A stretch of DNA of 14,923 nucleotides from an uncultured Bacteroidia bacterium (GTDB lineage Bacteria > Bacteroidota > Bacteroidia > Bacteroidales > UBA932), in assembly GCA_902773305.1 (NCBI GenBank), contig CACYEB010000157.1, positions 1 to 14,923 of the forward strand, written 5' to 3'. The notes beneath the pieces are model-generated. The model worked only from the letters and a program-made list of their open reading frames with translations. It was not told where the DNA came from and made no database searches. Shown piece after piece: positions 1 through 8,082 of this stretch (position 1 is its first letter; the number at the start of each line of letters is the position of its first letter). A program made the translations under genes and the position numbers.

Positions 1-899
1 AGTAAATCGGATTCCAAAAGGGATTTGCACACCGCGGTATTGATGCGGTGCCCCGTTTTTGCAGCAATAATTGTGCCCTGAAGGGGCGCTCCCAGCAGCG
101 CGAAGTCCCCGATAAGGTCAAGCATCTTGTGCCTCACGATTTCGTCTGGGAAATGAAGCCGGATATTGTTGAGGTAACCTTCGCAAACCCGGAGGTCCTC
201 AACGCCGAATATGCCCTTCATCCGCTCAATGGCGGCACGCTCCACGGGCCGCTCCACCACTACTATGGCATTGTCGGTGTCGCCGCCCTTTATCAGGCCC
301 CTTTCGGCAAGGTATTCCAACTCGTGAAAGAAACAGAAGGTGCGGCAGGGCGCAATTTGGGAGGCATAATCCACACTGCTGTCGTATCTGAACCGCTGGA
401 GCCCCAGAACCCTGGAGTCAAAGTCAACGGTGAGGTCGATTGTCTGCTCTCCGGCGGGGAGAATGTCTATGAAGGCTCCGCTTGAGGGATCTTCCCAGTG
501 GAAAGGGCGGCGGAGCTGCAGGCGCTTCCGGGCGGCGGGGAGTTCTTGCAGTCCGTCGGCGAGGATGGCCTGTACATAGGGCAGGGCACTGCCGTCCAGA
601 ATCGGCACCTCGGGGGAGTCGGTCTCCACCAGCATATTGTCGATCCCCAGCCCGGCCGCCGCACTCATCAGGTGCTCTATGGTGCTCACGCTTGCCTCGC
701 GGCAGGAGAGGGTCGTGCCGCGCTCCGTTCCCGTCACATTGGAGGCAAGTGCCCGTATGACTGCATCCTCTCCCAGGTCGGTACGGTGAAAGACGATGCC
801 CCGTCCGGCAGCTGCAGGGCGGATGGTCATAGTGACGGGGGCTCCGGTGTGGAGTCCCTTTCCCCTGAATGTATATGACTGACTAAGAGTGTGCTGCAT
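1..899 (-). CDS. lpxC: LpxC, UDP-3-O-acyl-N-acetylglucosamine deacetylase (3' end cut by window edge)
   Basis: Zinc-dependent cytoplasmic deacetylase that performs the committed step of lipid A synthesis, removing acetate from UDP-3-O-acyl-GlcNAc. The 299 visible residues read without interruption from an ATG at 899. Visible motifs are KGLHTG near residue 14, STIEHLMSA (E75, H76), LDGSALPYV near 101, [13 protein letters not shown] near 201, and [10 protein letters not shown] at 256-265. H76, H257 and D261 match the three zinc ligands of the E. coli enzyme, E75 the general base, and H284 (KTGH) the active-site histidine. The start overlaps the end of lpxD by 17 bases, so the two are probably translationally coupled. 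Many Bacteroidota carry LpxC fused to a C-terminal FabZ dehydratase; the C-terminus is outside the window, so a fusion is possible but unseen. Confidence 0.95.
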   Translation of the reverse strand, partial: MQHTLSQSYTFRGKGLHTGAPVTMTIRPAAAGRGIVFHRTDLGEDAVIRALASNVTGTERGTTLSCREASVSTIEHLMSAAAGLGIDNMLVETDSPEVPILDGSALPYVQAILADGLQELPAARKRLQLRRPFHWEDPSSGAFIDILPAGEQTIDLTVDFDSRVLGLQRFRYDSSVDYASQIAPCRTFCFFHELEYLAERGLIKGGDTDNAIVVVERPVERAAIERMKGIFGVEDLRVCEGYLNNIRLHFPDEIVRHKMLDLIGDFALLGAPLQGTIIAAKTGHRINTAVCKSLLESDL

Positions 900-1917
900 C
901 GCTCTCTTTGGCGGGCGAAGATTTCTCGCCGCTCTTCTTGAAGGCGGAATATGCCCGCATATAGTGCATATAGGTCATCGCGGGGTAACCCATCAGGTTC
1001 TGTCCCGGTGTGCTCCAGTCTCTCATCAGGCCCGTCTTGGCGGCAAAGGTCGTATGGTCGGCAACGTGGATATGTCCGCCCAGACCGACCTGTCCCCCCA
1101 CCACGCAGTGTTCTCCCAGACGGGTACTGCCGGCTATGCCGGACTGCGCTGCCATAACGGTGTCGGAGCCGACCTCCACGTTGTGGGCTATCATTATGAG
1201 GTCGTCCAACTTGACTCCCTTGCGTATAATGGTAGAGCCCATCGTAGCACGGTCGATGCAGGTGTTGGCTCCCACCTCTACGTCATCTTCAATCACCACG
1301 TTGCCCATCTGCCTGATTTTCTGGTAGGTCCCGTCTGCGAGAGGGGCGAACCCGAATCCATCCGCACCTATCACGCATCCGGCGTGCAGTATGCAGTTGT
1401 TGCCGACCACGCAGTCGTGGTATATTTTGACGCCGGGATATATGGTGACGTTGTCCCCGATCCTGACGTTACGGCCGATATATACCTGGGGATAAATCTG
1501 GCAGTTGCGGCCGATGCGTGCCTTGCGTTCCACCACCGTGAACTCTCCGATGTAAGTGCCGCGGCCTGCGCGTCCACGTATGCTATTGAACCTCAAACAA
1601 TTGAAAAACCAGCCGCCGGGCTTGCGCAATCTCTTCAACGATGAGAAATACTCCAGCAGGTCGGCCACTGCCCGGTAGGCGTCATCCACCGCTATCAAGG
1701 TCGCCCTGACGGTCTGTTTCGGTGTAAAAGAGCGGTTTATAAGCACGATGGAGGCGTCGGTCGTGTAGAGGTATTTCTCATATTTCGGGTTGGCCAGAAA
1801 GCAGATGTCCCCTTGCTTGCCGTATTCTATGCGTGCCGGAGAAGATACCTGGACGTCGGGGTCGCCGATGATGTCGCCCCCCAGATGGCCGGCTATCTCT
1901 CTTGCTGATAACTTCAT
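883..1917 (-). CDS. lpxD: LpxD, UDP-3-O-acylglucosamine N-acyltransferase
   Basis: Cytoplasmic acyltransferase of the lipid A pathway that adds a 3-hydroxyacyl chain from acyl-ACP to the 2-amino group produced by LpxC. The 344 residues show an N-terminal uridine-binding domain (about 1-100), then a left-handed beta-helix of hexapeptide repeats from about 121 ([24 protein letters not shown]). [11 protein letters not shown] (182-192), [15 protein letters not shown] (220-234) and IAHNVEVG (243-250, catalytic His245) are LpxD signatures. The C-terminal tail (about 327-344) is hydrophilic, rich in Lys, Ser and Ala, and its codons overlap the start of lpxC. The join between the two domains (100-120, [10 protein letters not shown] then an Arg/Gly stretch) lacks the usual first hexapeptide coil. 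An AGGA lies about 8 bases before the ATG. It is divergent from rimP; I find no convincing promoter match for this gene. Confidence 0.95.
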   Translation of the reverse strand: MKLSAREIAGHLGGDIIGDPDVQVSSPARIEYGKQGDICFLANPKYEKYLYTTDASIVLINRSFTPKQTVRATLIAVDDAYRAVADLLEYFSSLKRLRKPGGWFFNCLRFNSIRGRAGRGTYIGEFTVVERKARIGRNCQIYPQVYIGRNVRIGDNVTIYPGVKIYHDCVVGNNCILHAGCVIGADGFGFAPLADGTYQKIRQMGNVVIEDDVEVGANTCIDRATMGSTIIRKGVKLDDLIMIAHNVEVGSDTVMAAQSGIAGSTRLGEHCVVGGQVGLGGHIHVADHTTFAAKTGLMRDWSTPGQNLMGYPAMTYMHYMRAYSAFKKSGEKSSPAKESDAAHS

Positions 1918-1958
1918 TGTTCCAATCCTTTGAAAAACCGATGGCTAAGGTAATAAAA

Positions 1959-1990
1959 TTTGCAGAATAAACTGATAAGGATTATATTTG
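1959..1990 (+). promoter_or_regulatory. Bacteroidota-type promoter for rimP-nusA-infB
   Basis: A TTTG at 1959-1962 (-33 box) is followed after 20 bases by TATATTTG at 1983-1990, a full match to the -7 consensus TAnnTTTG. Transcription would start near 1996-1998, about 40 bases before the rimP ATG. A TTG inside the -7 box is in frame with rimP and would prolong the reading frame, but it lies upstream of the predicted transcript start and so cannot be the start codon. Confidence 0.75.
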
Positions 1991-2001
1991 CGACCGAAAT
2001 T

Positions 2002-2028
2002 GAGGGGCTGGGTAAGTCCCTCGTTTTT
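2002..2028 (+). promoter_or_regulatory. Terminator-like hairpin in the rimP-nusA-infB leader (possible attenuator)
   Basis: GAGGGGCT (2002-2009) pairs with AGTCCCTC (2015-2022) as an 8-bp stem with one G-U pair and a 5-base loop (2010-2014). It is followed by C, G and a run of five T (2024-2028), then GTTT. This has the form of an intrinsic terminator on the plus strand only; on the minus strand no T run follows. It begins only about 5 bases after the predicted transcript start and ends about 10 bases before the rimP ATG. It could be an attenuator, a 5' stabilising hairpin or a ribosome-access switch. The structure is seen; its function is inferred. Confidence 0.5.
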
Positions 2029-2038
2029 GTTTATTGAG

Positions 2039-2500
2039 ATGAAACAGGCAGACATACTTAAGGCTGCGGCCGACGAGTGGGCCGTCAACAACGGTGTTTT
2101 CGTGGTTTCCGTGGAGATATCCAAAGACAACGACGTGGATGTCACCATCGATGCCGACTCGCGCGACATCACCCTGGACGACTGCGTGGCTATGACCGGC
2201 TACATCCAGGAGAGGGTGGACCGCGATGTGGAGGATTATTCTCTCACCATCGGCAGTGCCGGACTGTCGTCCCCCTTCAAGGTCCCCCGCCAGTACAGGA
2301 AGTTCGTTGGGAGCGAAATCCAGATCACCCGCCTCAGCGGCGAACGTCTAAGGGCGACGCTGCTTGCGGCAGACGACCGCGGCGTGGAAATCTCCTGGCA
2401 GCGGAAGGGCGAAGGCAAGGGCAAAAAAGCGATGGAAACCGTCACCGGACATCTTGACTACAGTGAAATTAAAACAGCAAAACCGATAATAAAATTCTGA
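2039..2500 (+). CDS. rimP: RimP, ribosome maturation factor
   Basis: Cytoplasmic factor needed for maturation of the 30S ribosomal subunit. The 153 residues fit the usual length of Bacteroidota RimP. The N-terminal alpha/beta domain includes the segment around residues 40-75 (DADSRDITLDDCVAMTGY, then IQERVD), followed by the family signature YSLTIGSAGLSSPF. The C-terminal SH3-like domain starts near VGSEIQI and ends in SEIKTAKPIIKF, a typical RimP tail in this phylum. I chose the ATG at 2039 because the upstream in-frame TTG lies inside the promoter. There is no clear Shine-Dalgarno, which is normal for this group. It is the first gene of rimP-nusA-infB; nusA begins 8 bases after its stop. 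The leader hairpin immediately upstream may control the whole operon. Confidence 0.95.
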   Translation: MKQADILKAAADEWAVNNGVFVVSVEISKDNDVDVTIDADSRDITLDDCVAMTGYIQERVDRDVEDYSLTIGSAGLSSPFKVPRQYRKFVGSEIQITRLSGERLRATLLAADDRGVEISWQRKGEGKGKKAMETVTGHLDYSEIKTAKPIIKF

Positions 2501-2508
2501 AACAAAAA

Positions 2509-3753
2509 ATGGAAGGGATAAATCTTGTCAGCACTTTCGCTGAATTCAAAGAGGGTAAGAATATAGACAGGCCTACAATGATGAGCGTGCTGGAGGAGGC
2601 TTTCCGTGCACAGCTCGAAAAGATGTACGGCGAAGGCTCCAAATTCGACATCGTCATCAACATAGACAAGGGTGACTTTGAAATCTGGCGTACCCGCGAG
2701 GTGGTGGAGGAGGTAGAGGACCCCGCCACGCAGATATCTCTCGAGGATGTCCGCAAGATAGACGATTCGTACGACGTGGGTGAGGACTACACCGAGAAGG
2801 TGGAACTAAGCCAGTTCGGCCGCCGCGGCATCCTCAATATCCGCCAGAACCTGGCGGGTCGCATCATGGACATCGACAATGCCAATCTCTTCAACAAATA
2901 CAAAGAGCGCATCGGCGAAATCATCGTGGGCCAGGTACACCAGTCCTGGAAGAAAGAGACCATCATCCACGACGAGGACAAGAACGAACTGGTGCTCCCC
3001 AAGAGCGAGCAGATCCCCTCTGATTTCTTCCGCAAGGACGACACCGTGAAGGCTATCATATCGAACGTGGAGATGCGCAACAGCAAGCCGGTGATCACCC
3101 TTTCCCGTACCTCCAATCTTTTCCTCGAAAAGCTTTTCGAGCAGGAGGTTCCCGAGATTTTCGACGGCCTTATCACCATCAAGAAGGTGGTCCGCATCCC
3201 CGGCGAGCGCGCCAAGGTGGCGGTTGAATCCTACGACGACCGCATCGACCCGGTGGGTGCCTGCGTGGGTGTCAAGGGCTCCCGTATCCACGGCATCGTG
3301 AAGGAACTCCACAACGAGAACATCGATGTCATCAACTGGACCAACAACAAGCAACTGCTCATCCAGCGCGCCCTCTCTCCCGCAAGGATTTCTTCTATGG
3401 AGTTTGACGAGGCCAACAAGACCCTCAACGTATATCTGAAGCCTTCGGAAGTTTCGGTCGCAATCGGCAAGGGCGGCTGCAACATCAAGTTGGCAGGTAT
3501 GCTCATCGACTATCAGATAGAGGCTTACCGCGAAGTTGACGAATCCGAGGCGGCAGAGGAAGAAGAGGACGTATTGCTGGAAGACTTCAGCGACGAGATC
3601 GATACCTGGATCATCGACGCCCTCAAGGCCATCGGCCTGGATACCGCCAAGAGCGTGCTGGCTCTCCCCGTAGAGGAGATCAGCAAGCGTGCCGACCTTG
3701 AAGACGAGACAGTCGTGGAGGTTCAGAAGATTCTCCGTTCCGAGTTCGAATAA
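2509..3753 (+). CDS. nusA: NusA, transcription elongation/termination/antitermination factor
   Basis: RNA-polymerase-associated factor that affects pausing, intrinsic termination and antitermination. The 414 residues show an N-terminal polymerase-binding domain (about 1-125), an S1 RNA-binding domain (about 132-200), a first KH domain beginning in KKVVRIPGERAKVAVES (225-241) and continuing through DPVGACVGVKGSRI (247-260), and a second KH domain with the GXXG-type loop IGKGGCNIKLAG (319-330). A strongly acidic linker follows (343-362, mostly Glu and Asp), then one helical repeat (about 363-414), shorter than the two acidic repeats of E. coli NusA. It sits 8 bases after rimP and 11 bases before infB, the conserved order of this operon. 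In E. coli NusA regulates its own operon; the hairpin ahead of rimP makes a similar loop conceivable here. Confidence 0.97.
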   Translation: MEGINLVSTFAEFKEGKNIDRPTMMSVLEEAFRAQLEKMYGEGSKFDIVINIDKGDFEIWRTREVVEEVEDPATQISLEDVRKIDDSYDVGEDYTEKVELSQFGRRGILNIRQNLAGRIMDIDNANLFNKYKERIGEIIVGQVHQSWKKETIIHDEDKNELVLPKSEQIPSDFFRKDDTVKAIISNVEMRNSKPVITLSRTSNLFLEKLFEQEVPEIFDGLITIKKVVRIPGERAKVAVESYDDRIDPVGACVGVKGSRIHGIVKELHNENIDVINWTNNKQLLIQRALSPARISSMEFDEANKTLNVYLKPSEVSVAIGKGGCNIKLAGMLIDYQIEAYREVDESEAAEEEEDVLLEDFSDEIDTWIIDALKAIGLDTAKSVLALPVEEISKRADLEDETVVEVQKILRSEFE

Positions 3754-3764
3754 ATCAATACAGA

Positions 3765-6503
3765 ATGGCAAAGATACGAGCAAGTAAAGTAGTCAAAGAG
3801 TTCAACATTGCGCTGGGCACGCTGGTCGAATTCCTCAAGAAAAAGGGGATAGAGATAGACGCAAACCCCAATTCTCCCATTTCCGAAGATGCTTATGCCT
3901 TGGTGGAGAGGGAGTTCGCCAAGGAACACCTGCTCAAGGAGCAGTCCCGCAAGGTCGCAATCACGGTAAAGGAGATTACCGAGAGTGAAAAGTCCAAGGC
4001 GGCTGTGGACTATCCCGAAGAGGTTATCATCAAGACCAACGTCCTGGGCAAGCAGCCCGCGGCTGCAAAAAGTCCGGTGAGCGTAAAGGCACCCGTAGAA
4101 GAGAAACCGGCACCAGCGCCGGCGCCTGCCCCTGCACCCTGGCCCGAGCCGGAACCGGTTGCCCCTGCACAGGAAAAAGCTCCCGAGGCTCCATCGATCA
4201 AGGTCCTGGACAAGATAGATCTCGAGGCCCGCAACAAGCCCCGTCAGGCAGCTGCTGCACCTGCACCGGCCGTAAAGGAGGAGAAGCCTGCGGCAGAGGT
4301 GGCCGCGGAACCCGTACCGGAAGAGAAGCCTGCCGAGAAACCGGTCATCGAGCACATCGAGACCAGGGTGGAGAAGCTCAAGGGGCCCGAAATAATCGGC
4401 AAGATAAACCTGGAAGAGACCAAACCCGTCTCCAAGGACAAGCGTGACAAGAACAAGAAGCGCGAGCGCATCCACAAGCAGACTGCGAAGGTGGATATCA
4501 GCCAGAGTTCCAACTATGGCAAGGAGAACGACCGTGGCCGTCGCGGCAAAAAGAACCAGCGCGACAACATCCACGACAAGTTTGTCCGTCCCGAGACTGA
4601 CCAGGAAGAGGTTCAGCGCCAGATCAAGGAGACTTATGCCCGGCTGACCGAAAGCCGCAGCAAGACCAAGGGCAGCAAGCACCGCCGCGAGAAACGCGAG
4701 ATTTTCGAGCAGCGGCAGGAAGAGGCTATGCAGCAGGAGATGCTCACCAGCAACGTGCTCAAGGTCACAGAGTTCGTTACTGTAAACGAGCTTGCCATAA
4801 TGATGAACAACACCCCCGTCACAAAGGTTATCGAGGCTTGTATGAACCTGGGACAGATGGTATCCATCAATCAGAGGCTCGAGGCAGATGTGCTTACCCT
4901 GGTGGCCGAGGAATTCGGGTATAAGATAGAGTTTACCACCGCCGGCGAGCAGGAGGCCCTGGAGCAGGAAGAGGATCGTCCCGAGGATCTGGTTCCCAGA
5001 CCGCCGATTATCACTGTGATGGGTCACGTGGACCACGGTAAGACATCGCTGCTCGACAATATCCGCAATACCAATGTGATTGCCGGCGAGGCGGGCGGTA
5101 TCACCCAGCACATCGGCGCCTACAGCGTCAAGCTGGAGGACGGCCGCCGCATCACCTTCCTGGACACCCCCGGTCACGAAGCGTTTACCGCAATGCGTGC
5201 ACGTGGAGCCAAGATGACAGACATCGCCATCATCATCATCGCGGCCGACGACGCCGTGATGCCGCAGACCATAGAGGCCATCAACCACGCCCAGGCCGCA
5301 GGTGTACCGATGGTGTTTGCCATCAACAAGATCGACAAACCCGGTGCAAACGGCGAGAAGATACGCGAGCAGCTGGCGAATATGAATATTCTCGTAGAGG
5401 ACTGGGGCGGCAAGTACCAGTGCCAGGAGATTTCCGCTAAGAAAGGTATCAATGTGGACAAACTTCTTGACAAGGTCCTGCTCGAGGCTGATATGCTCGA
5501 CCTCAAGGCAAACCCCAACAAGCGCGCCGTGGGCAGCGTGGTGGAGTCGTCGCTCGACAAGGGTCGCGGATACCTGGCCACCGTGCTGGTCCAGGCAGGT
5601 ACGCTGCACGTCGGTGACGTGGTGCTTGCAGGTTGCTATACCGGCCGCGTCAAGGCTATGTTCAACGAGCGCGGGCAGAAGATTTCGGAGGCGGGTCCCT
5701 CTACCCCCGTGTCGGTGCTCGGTCTGAACGGAGCCCCCACTGCCGGTGACACAATCAATGTCCTCGACGACGAGAAAGAGGCCAAGGAAATCGCCAACAA
5801 GCGCGAGCAGTTGCTCCGTATGCAGGGTATACGCGCGCAGCAGCATGTTACCCTCGAGGAGATCGGCCGCCGCATAGCCATCGGCAATTTCAAGGAGCTC
5901 AACATAATCGTGAAGGCCGACGTGGACGGCTCCATCGAGGCCCTTACGGACTCTCTCATCAAACTCTCCACCGAAGAGGTCAAGGTGAACGTCATCCACA
6001 AGGCTGTGGGTGCCATCTCCGAATCCGACGTACTGCTGGCCGTCGCTTCCAACGCCATCATCATCGGCTTCCAGGTGCGTCCCTCTGTTGAGGCCCGCCG
6101 TCAGGCGGAGAAGGAGGGGATTGAAATCCGCCTCTATTCTGTCATCTACGACGCCATCAACGAGGTCAAGGACGGTATCGAGGGTATGCTCGCTCCGGAA
6201 GAGAAAGAAGAGGTTACCGCTACCGCAGAGGTCCGCGAGACCTTCAAGATATCCAAGGTCGGCACCATCGCCGGCTGTATGGTCAAGGAGGGCAAGCTGA
6301 CCCGTACGGCCAAGGTCCGGGTCATCCGCGACGGCATCGTGGTTTATTCAGGTACGCTCGGCTCGCTCAAGCGCTTCAAGGACGATGTCAAGGAAGTTGC
6401 GGCCGGTTACGACTGCGGTATGAATATCGAGAACTACAACGACATCAAGGTAGGCGACATCATCGAAGCCTACACTATCGTAGAGATAAAGAGGACGCTG
6501 TAG
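3765..6503 (+). CDS. infB: IF-2, translation initiation factor
   Basis: GTPase that brings initiator fMet-tRNA to the 30S subunit and promotes subunit joining. The 912 residues start with an IF2-N-like helical domain (about 1-55). A long low-complexity linker follows: Ala/Pro repeats around 105-130 (alternating AP units, then WPEPEP) and a charged Lys/Arg/Glu stretch to about 325. A second IF2-N segment lies at about 330-390. The G domain has G1 GHVDHGKT (420-427), G2 GGITQHIG, G3 [16 protein letters not shown]4 NKID (521-524) and G5 SAKKG (557-561). Beta-barrel, linker helix and C-terminal tRNA-binding domain follow, ending in [16 protein letters not shown]. The ATG lies 11 bases after nusA. 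It is the last gene of the operon and is convergent with the next gene, 15 bases away. Confidence 0.98.
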   Translation: MAKIRASKVVKEFNIALGTLVEFLKKKGIEIDANPNSPISEDAYALVEREFAKEHLLKEQSRKVAITVKEITESEKSKAAVDYPEEVIIKTNVLGKQPAAAKSPVSVKAPVEEKPAPAPAPAPAPWPEPEPVAPAQEKAPEAPSIKVLDKIDLEARNKPRQAAAAPAPAVKEEKPAAEVAAEPVPEEKPAEKPVIEHIETRVEKLKGPEIIGKINLEETKPVSKDKRDKNKKRERIHKQTAKVDISQSSNYGKENDRGRRGKKNQRDNIHDKFVRPETDQEEVQRQIKETYARLTESRSKTKGSKHRREKREIFEQRQEEAMQQEMLTSNVLKVTEFVTVNELAIMMNNTPVTKVIEACMNLGQMVSINQRLEADVLTLVAEEFGYKIEFTTAGEQEALEQEEDRPEDLVPRPPIITVMGHVDHGKTSLLDNIRNTNVIAGEAGGITQHIGAYSVKLEDGRRITFLDTPGHEAFTAMRARGAKMTDIAIIIIAADDAVMPQTIEAINHAQAAGVPMVFAINKIDKPGANGEKIREQLANMNILVEDWGGKYQCQEISAKKGINVDKLLDKVLLEADMLDLKANPNKRAVGSVVESSLDKGRGYLATVLVQAGTLHVGDVVLAGCYTGRVKAMFNERGQKISEAGPSTPVSVLGLNGAPTAGDTINVLDDEKEAKEIANKREQLLRMQGIRAQQHVTLEEIGRRIAIGNFKELNIIVKADVDGSIEALTDSLIKLSTEEVKVNVIHKAVGAISESDVLLAVASNAIIIGFQVRPSVEARRQAEKEGIEIRLYSVIYDAINEVKDGIEGMLAPEEKEEVTATAEVRETFKISKVGTIAGCMVKEGKLTRTAKVRVIRDGIVVYSGTLGSLKRFKDDVKEVAAGYDCGMNIENYNDIKVGDIIEAYTIVEIKRTL

Positions 6504-6518
6504 AGAAGATCCGGGATT

Positions 6519-7376
6519 TCAGCGCAACAGGCGCAGTCTGCGCATATTGCGCTCCAAAGCGCTTTGCCAGGGTTCGGCTTCCAGGCCGAACTCTTGCTTT
6601 ATAAGGGTCTTGTCAAGATAGGAGTATTTCGGACGGGTGGCCTTCTGCGGATACTCGTCCGATTCTATATCCACTACACGGCAGCGGTTTCCGGCGCAGT
6701 GCATTATGGCCGCGGCAAAAACGCTCCAGCTGCAAGGCCCATCTCCACTGAAGTGGAAGATATCTCCGCGCCGGTCTCCGATGTCCCCCATAACTTTCAG
6801 TATGGCATCTGCCAGCGAATCTGCGGCAGTGGGACTCCCTGTCTGGTCGCAGACCACCCTTATCTCGTCCCGGCCTGCGCCCAGGGCGGCCATCGTCTTC
6901 ATAAAGTTCTTGCCGAAGGGAGAGTAGAGCCAGGCGGTACGGATAGTCACCCCCCTGCACCCGATTTCACGGATGGCTTGTTCGGCTTCCAGCTTGCTGG
7001 CGCCATAGACACTCAGGGGGGCGGGGGTGTCCCGCTCGGTATATGGGGTTGTCTTCTTCCCGTCGAAGACGTAATCGGTGGAAATCTGAATCAGGGCAGC
7101 GTCGTTTTCGAGGGCTTGCAGGGCGAGGTTTTTTACACCCAGTACATTTACCTTCCGGCAGAGGCCGGGGTTATCCTCCGCCGCCTCTACGTTGGTGTAG
7201 GCGGCGCAGTTGATGACGGTGCCGATATGGTTTTCCGCCATAAACCGGGCCACCGCCTCCCGGTCGCAAATGTCCACTTCAAGGTCCGTGGCAAGGACGT
7301 TCCTGCGGCGTGACGTCTTTCTTATCAGTTCGCAGCCCAGTTGTCCGCCGGCGCCTGTAATCCAAATATTCCTCAT
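6519..7376 (-). CDS. rfbD: RmlD-type dTDP-4-dehydrorhamnose reductase (SDR superfamily)
   Basis: Cytoplasmic NAD(P)H-dependent reductase expected to make dTDP-L-rhamnose from dTDP-4-keto-L-rhamnose for cell-surface polysaccharide. The 285 residues have the family length. Visible are the nucleotide-binding loop GAGGQLG (8-14), NCAAYTNVEAAED (56-68), the active-site region STDYVFDG (99-106) and the catalytic pair in YGASK (Tyr124, Lys128). The usual YGxSKxxGE has Ala at the Gly position (YGASKLEAE), a small departure. The C-terminus is Arg-rich. The gene stands alone: rfbA, rfbB and rfbC are not adjacent. It is divergent from the DUF4290 gene, with overlapping promoters, and convergent with infB. 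The symbol follows the family name; a related sugar-nucleotide reductase cannot be excluded. Confidence 0.87.
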   Translation of the reverse strand: MRNIWITGAGGQLGCELIRKTSRRRNVLATDLEVDICDREAVARFMAENHIGTVINCAAYTNVEAAEDNPGLCRKVNVLGVKNLALQALENDAALIQISTDYVFDGKKTTPYTERDTPAPLSVYGASKLEAEQAIREIGCRGVTIRTAWLYSPFGKNFMKTMAALGAGRDEIRVVCDQTGSPTAADSLADAILKVMGDIGDRRGDIFHFSGDGPCSWSVFAAAIMHCAGNRCRVVDIESDEYPQKATRPKYSYLDKTLIKQEFGLEAEPWQSALERNMRRLRLLR

Positions 7377-7386
7377 TGAATTATTT

Positions 7387-7417
7387 TTTCAGTTTCCACA
7401 AAAGTAGGTTATCTTTG
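7387..7417 (+). promoter_or_regulatory. Candidate promoter for DUF4290-ftsK
   Basis: TATCTTTG at 7410-7417 fully matches TAnnTTTG; an imperfect -33 box, TTTC (7387-7390), lies 19 bases upstream. The transcript would start near 7424, about 25 bases before the ATG at 7450. The two -7 boxes of this divergent region are only 3 bases apart, so one polymerase would probably exclude the other. Confidence 0.55.
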
Positions 7418-7430
7418 TAAAATAAACAAT
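7399..7430 (-). promoter_or_regulatory. Candidate promoter for the rfbD-like gene
   Basis: On the minus strand TACTTTTG (7406 down to 7399) fully matches the -7 consensus TAnnTTTG. A weak -33 box, ATTG (7430-7427), stands 20 bases upstream. The transcript start would fall near 7390, about 15 bases before the ATG at 7376. The promoter overlaps the one serving the DUF4290 gene. Confidence 0.5.
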
Positions 7431-7449
7431 TACGCCTTGACTGACAGGT

Positions 7450-8082
7450 ATGGATTACAATACATATAGAGAGAAACTCATCCTTCCCGAATACGGGAGG
7501 CACGTGCAGAAGATGATAGAGCGCGTAAAGGGCATCGAGGACAAGCAGAAGCGCTCCGAACAGATACAGGCGGTCGTGAACGTGATGGCGCTGTTGAACC
7601 CCTCCCTCAAGGATTACCCAGACTACAAGCGAAAACTCTGGGACCACGTATATGCGATTGCCGGGTATGACCTTGACATAGACTGCCCCTACGAGGTTCC
7701 CACCCCGGCGCAGAAGGCGCAGAAACCCGACCCCATCCCGGTGGACAAGACCCCCATCAAGGCGACCTGCTATGGCCGCAACATAGAGAATATGATAGAC
7801 CTTGTGGCAGGGATAGAAGATGAGACCGTCCGCATTGAGATGATAAAGAATCTGGCCCGCTATATGCGCCAGCAATATCTCATCTGGAACAAGGACAGTG
7901 TCGCCGACGAAACCATCCTGGCCGATATGGCGCGCCTGGCAGAGGGCAAAATGACCATTCCCGAGGGAATCGAACTGGGCGCCGTGCACGGTGATTTCAA
8001 CCGTCCGCGTCCGCTGGACGCCCGCGGCGGCGGCTCTTTCGGCAAGAAAAAGAATAAAAAACGGCGCTCTAATGGCCACTAA
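7450..8082 (+). CDS. DUF4290 family protein, unknown function, with an internal duplication
   Basis: A 210-residue protein I recognise as DUF4290, a family of unknown function from Bacteroidota; the opening YREKLILPEYGR is characteristic. No signal peptide or membrane segment is visible, so it is probably cytoplasmic. The protein holds two related units: residues 15-31 (YGRHVQKMIERVKGIED) and 108-124 (YGRNIENMIDLVAGIED), with further matches (R35/R128, E37/E130, I39/I132, M46/M139). They are joined by a Pro-rich linker (about 83-102). The C-terminal 18 residues are Gly-rich then strongly basic (KKKNKKRR), suggesting contact with nucleic acid or acidic partners. The ATG fits the promoter upstream. 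The last 11 bases overlap the start of ftsK in another frame, so translational coupling is likely. This links it to division or chromosome segregation by context only. Confidence 0.85.
   Translation: MDYNTYREKLILPEYGRHVQKMIERVKGIEDKQKRSEQIQAVVNVMALLNPSLKDYPDYKRKLWDHVYAIAGYDLDIDCPYEVPTPAQKAQKPDPIPVDKTPIKATCYGRNIENMIDLVAGIEDETVRIEMIKNLARYMRQQYLIWNKDSVADETILADMARLAEGKMTIPEGIELGAVHGDFNRPRPLDARGGGSFGKKKNKKRRSNGH

Noticed and set aside
889..1644. Plus-strand open frame of 251 codons over lpxD.
   Set aside because: The minus strand encodes clear LpxD hexapeptide repeats; the plus-strand product has no family features.
4100..4170. Tandem-repeat-like Ala/Pro coding region in infB.
   Set aside because: Low-complexity linkers are normal between the N-terminal and G domains of IF-2; I see no evidence of a mobile or regulatory repeat.
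3723..5999. A 758-codon open frame antisense to nusA/infB.
   Set aside because: It is the mirror of highly expressed genes with strong codon bias, in which stop codons rarely arise on the opposite strand. Its translation is Leu/Val/His-rich without domains or a credible start region, while IF-2 on the plus strand is unmistakable.
7991..8071. An upstream extension of ftsK by 27 codons.
   Set aside because: The extra residues lie inside the DUF4290 gene and do not resemble FtsK; the ATG at 8072 gives the normal Lys-rich cytoplasmic start before the first membrane segment.
8041..8082. Possible programmed frameshift fusing DUF4290 to FtsK in the A-rich tract.
   Set aside because: The six-A run is not placed as an in-frame slippery heptamer of DUF4290, the shift needed is +1, and ftsK has its own ATG. 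Simple overlap explains the layout.
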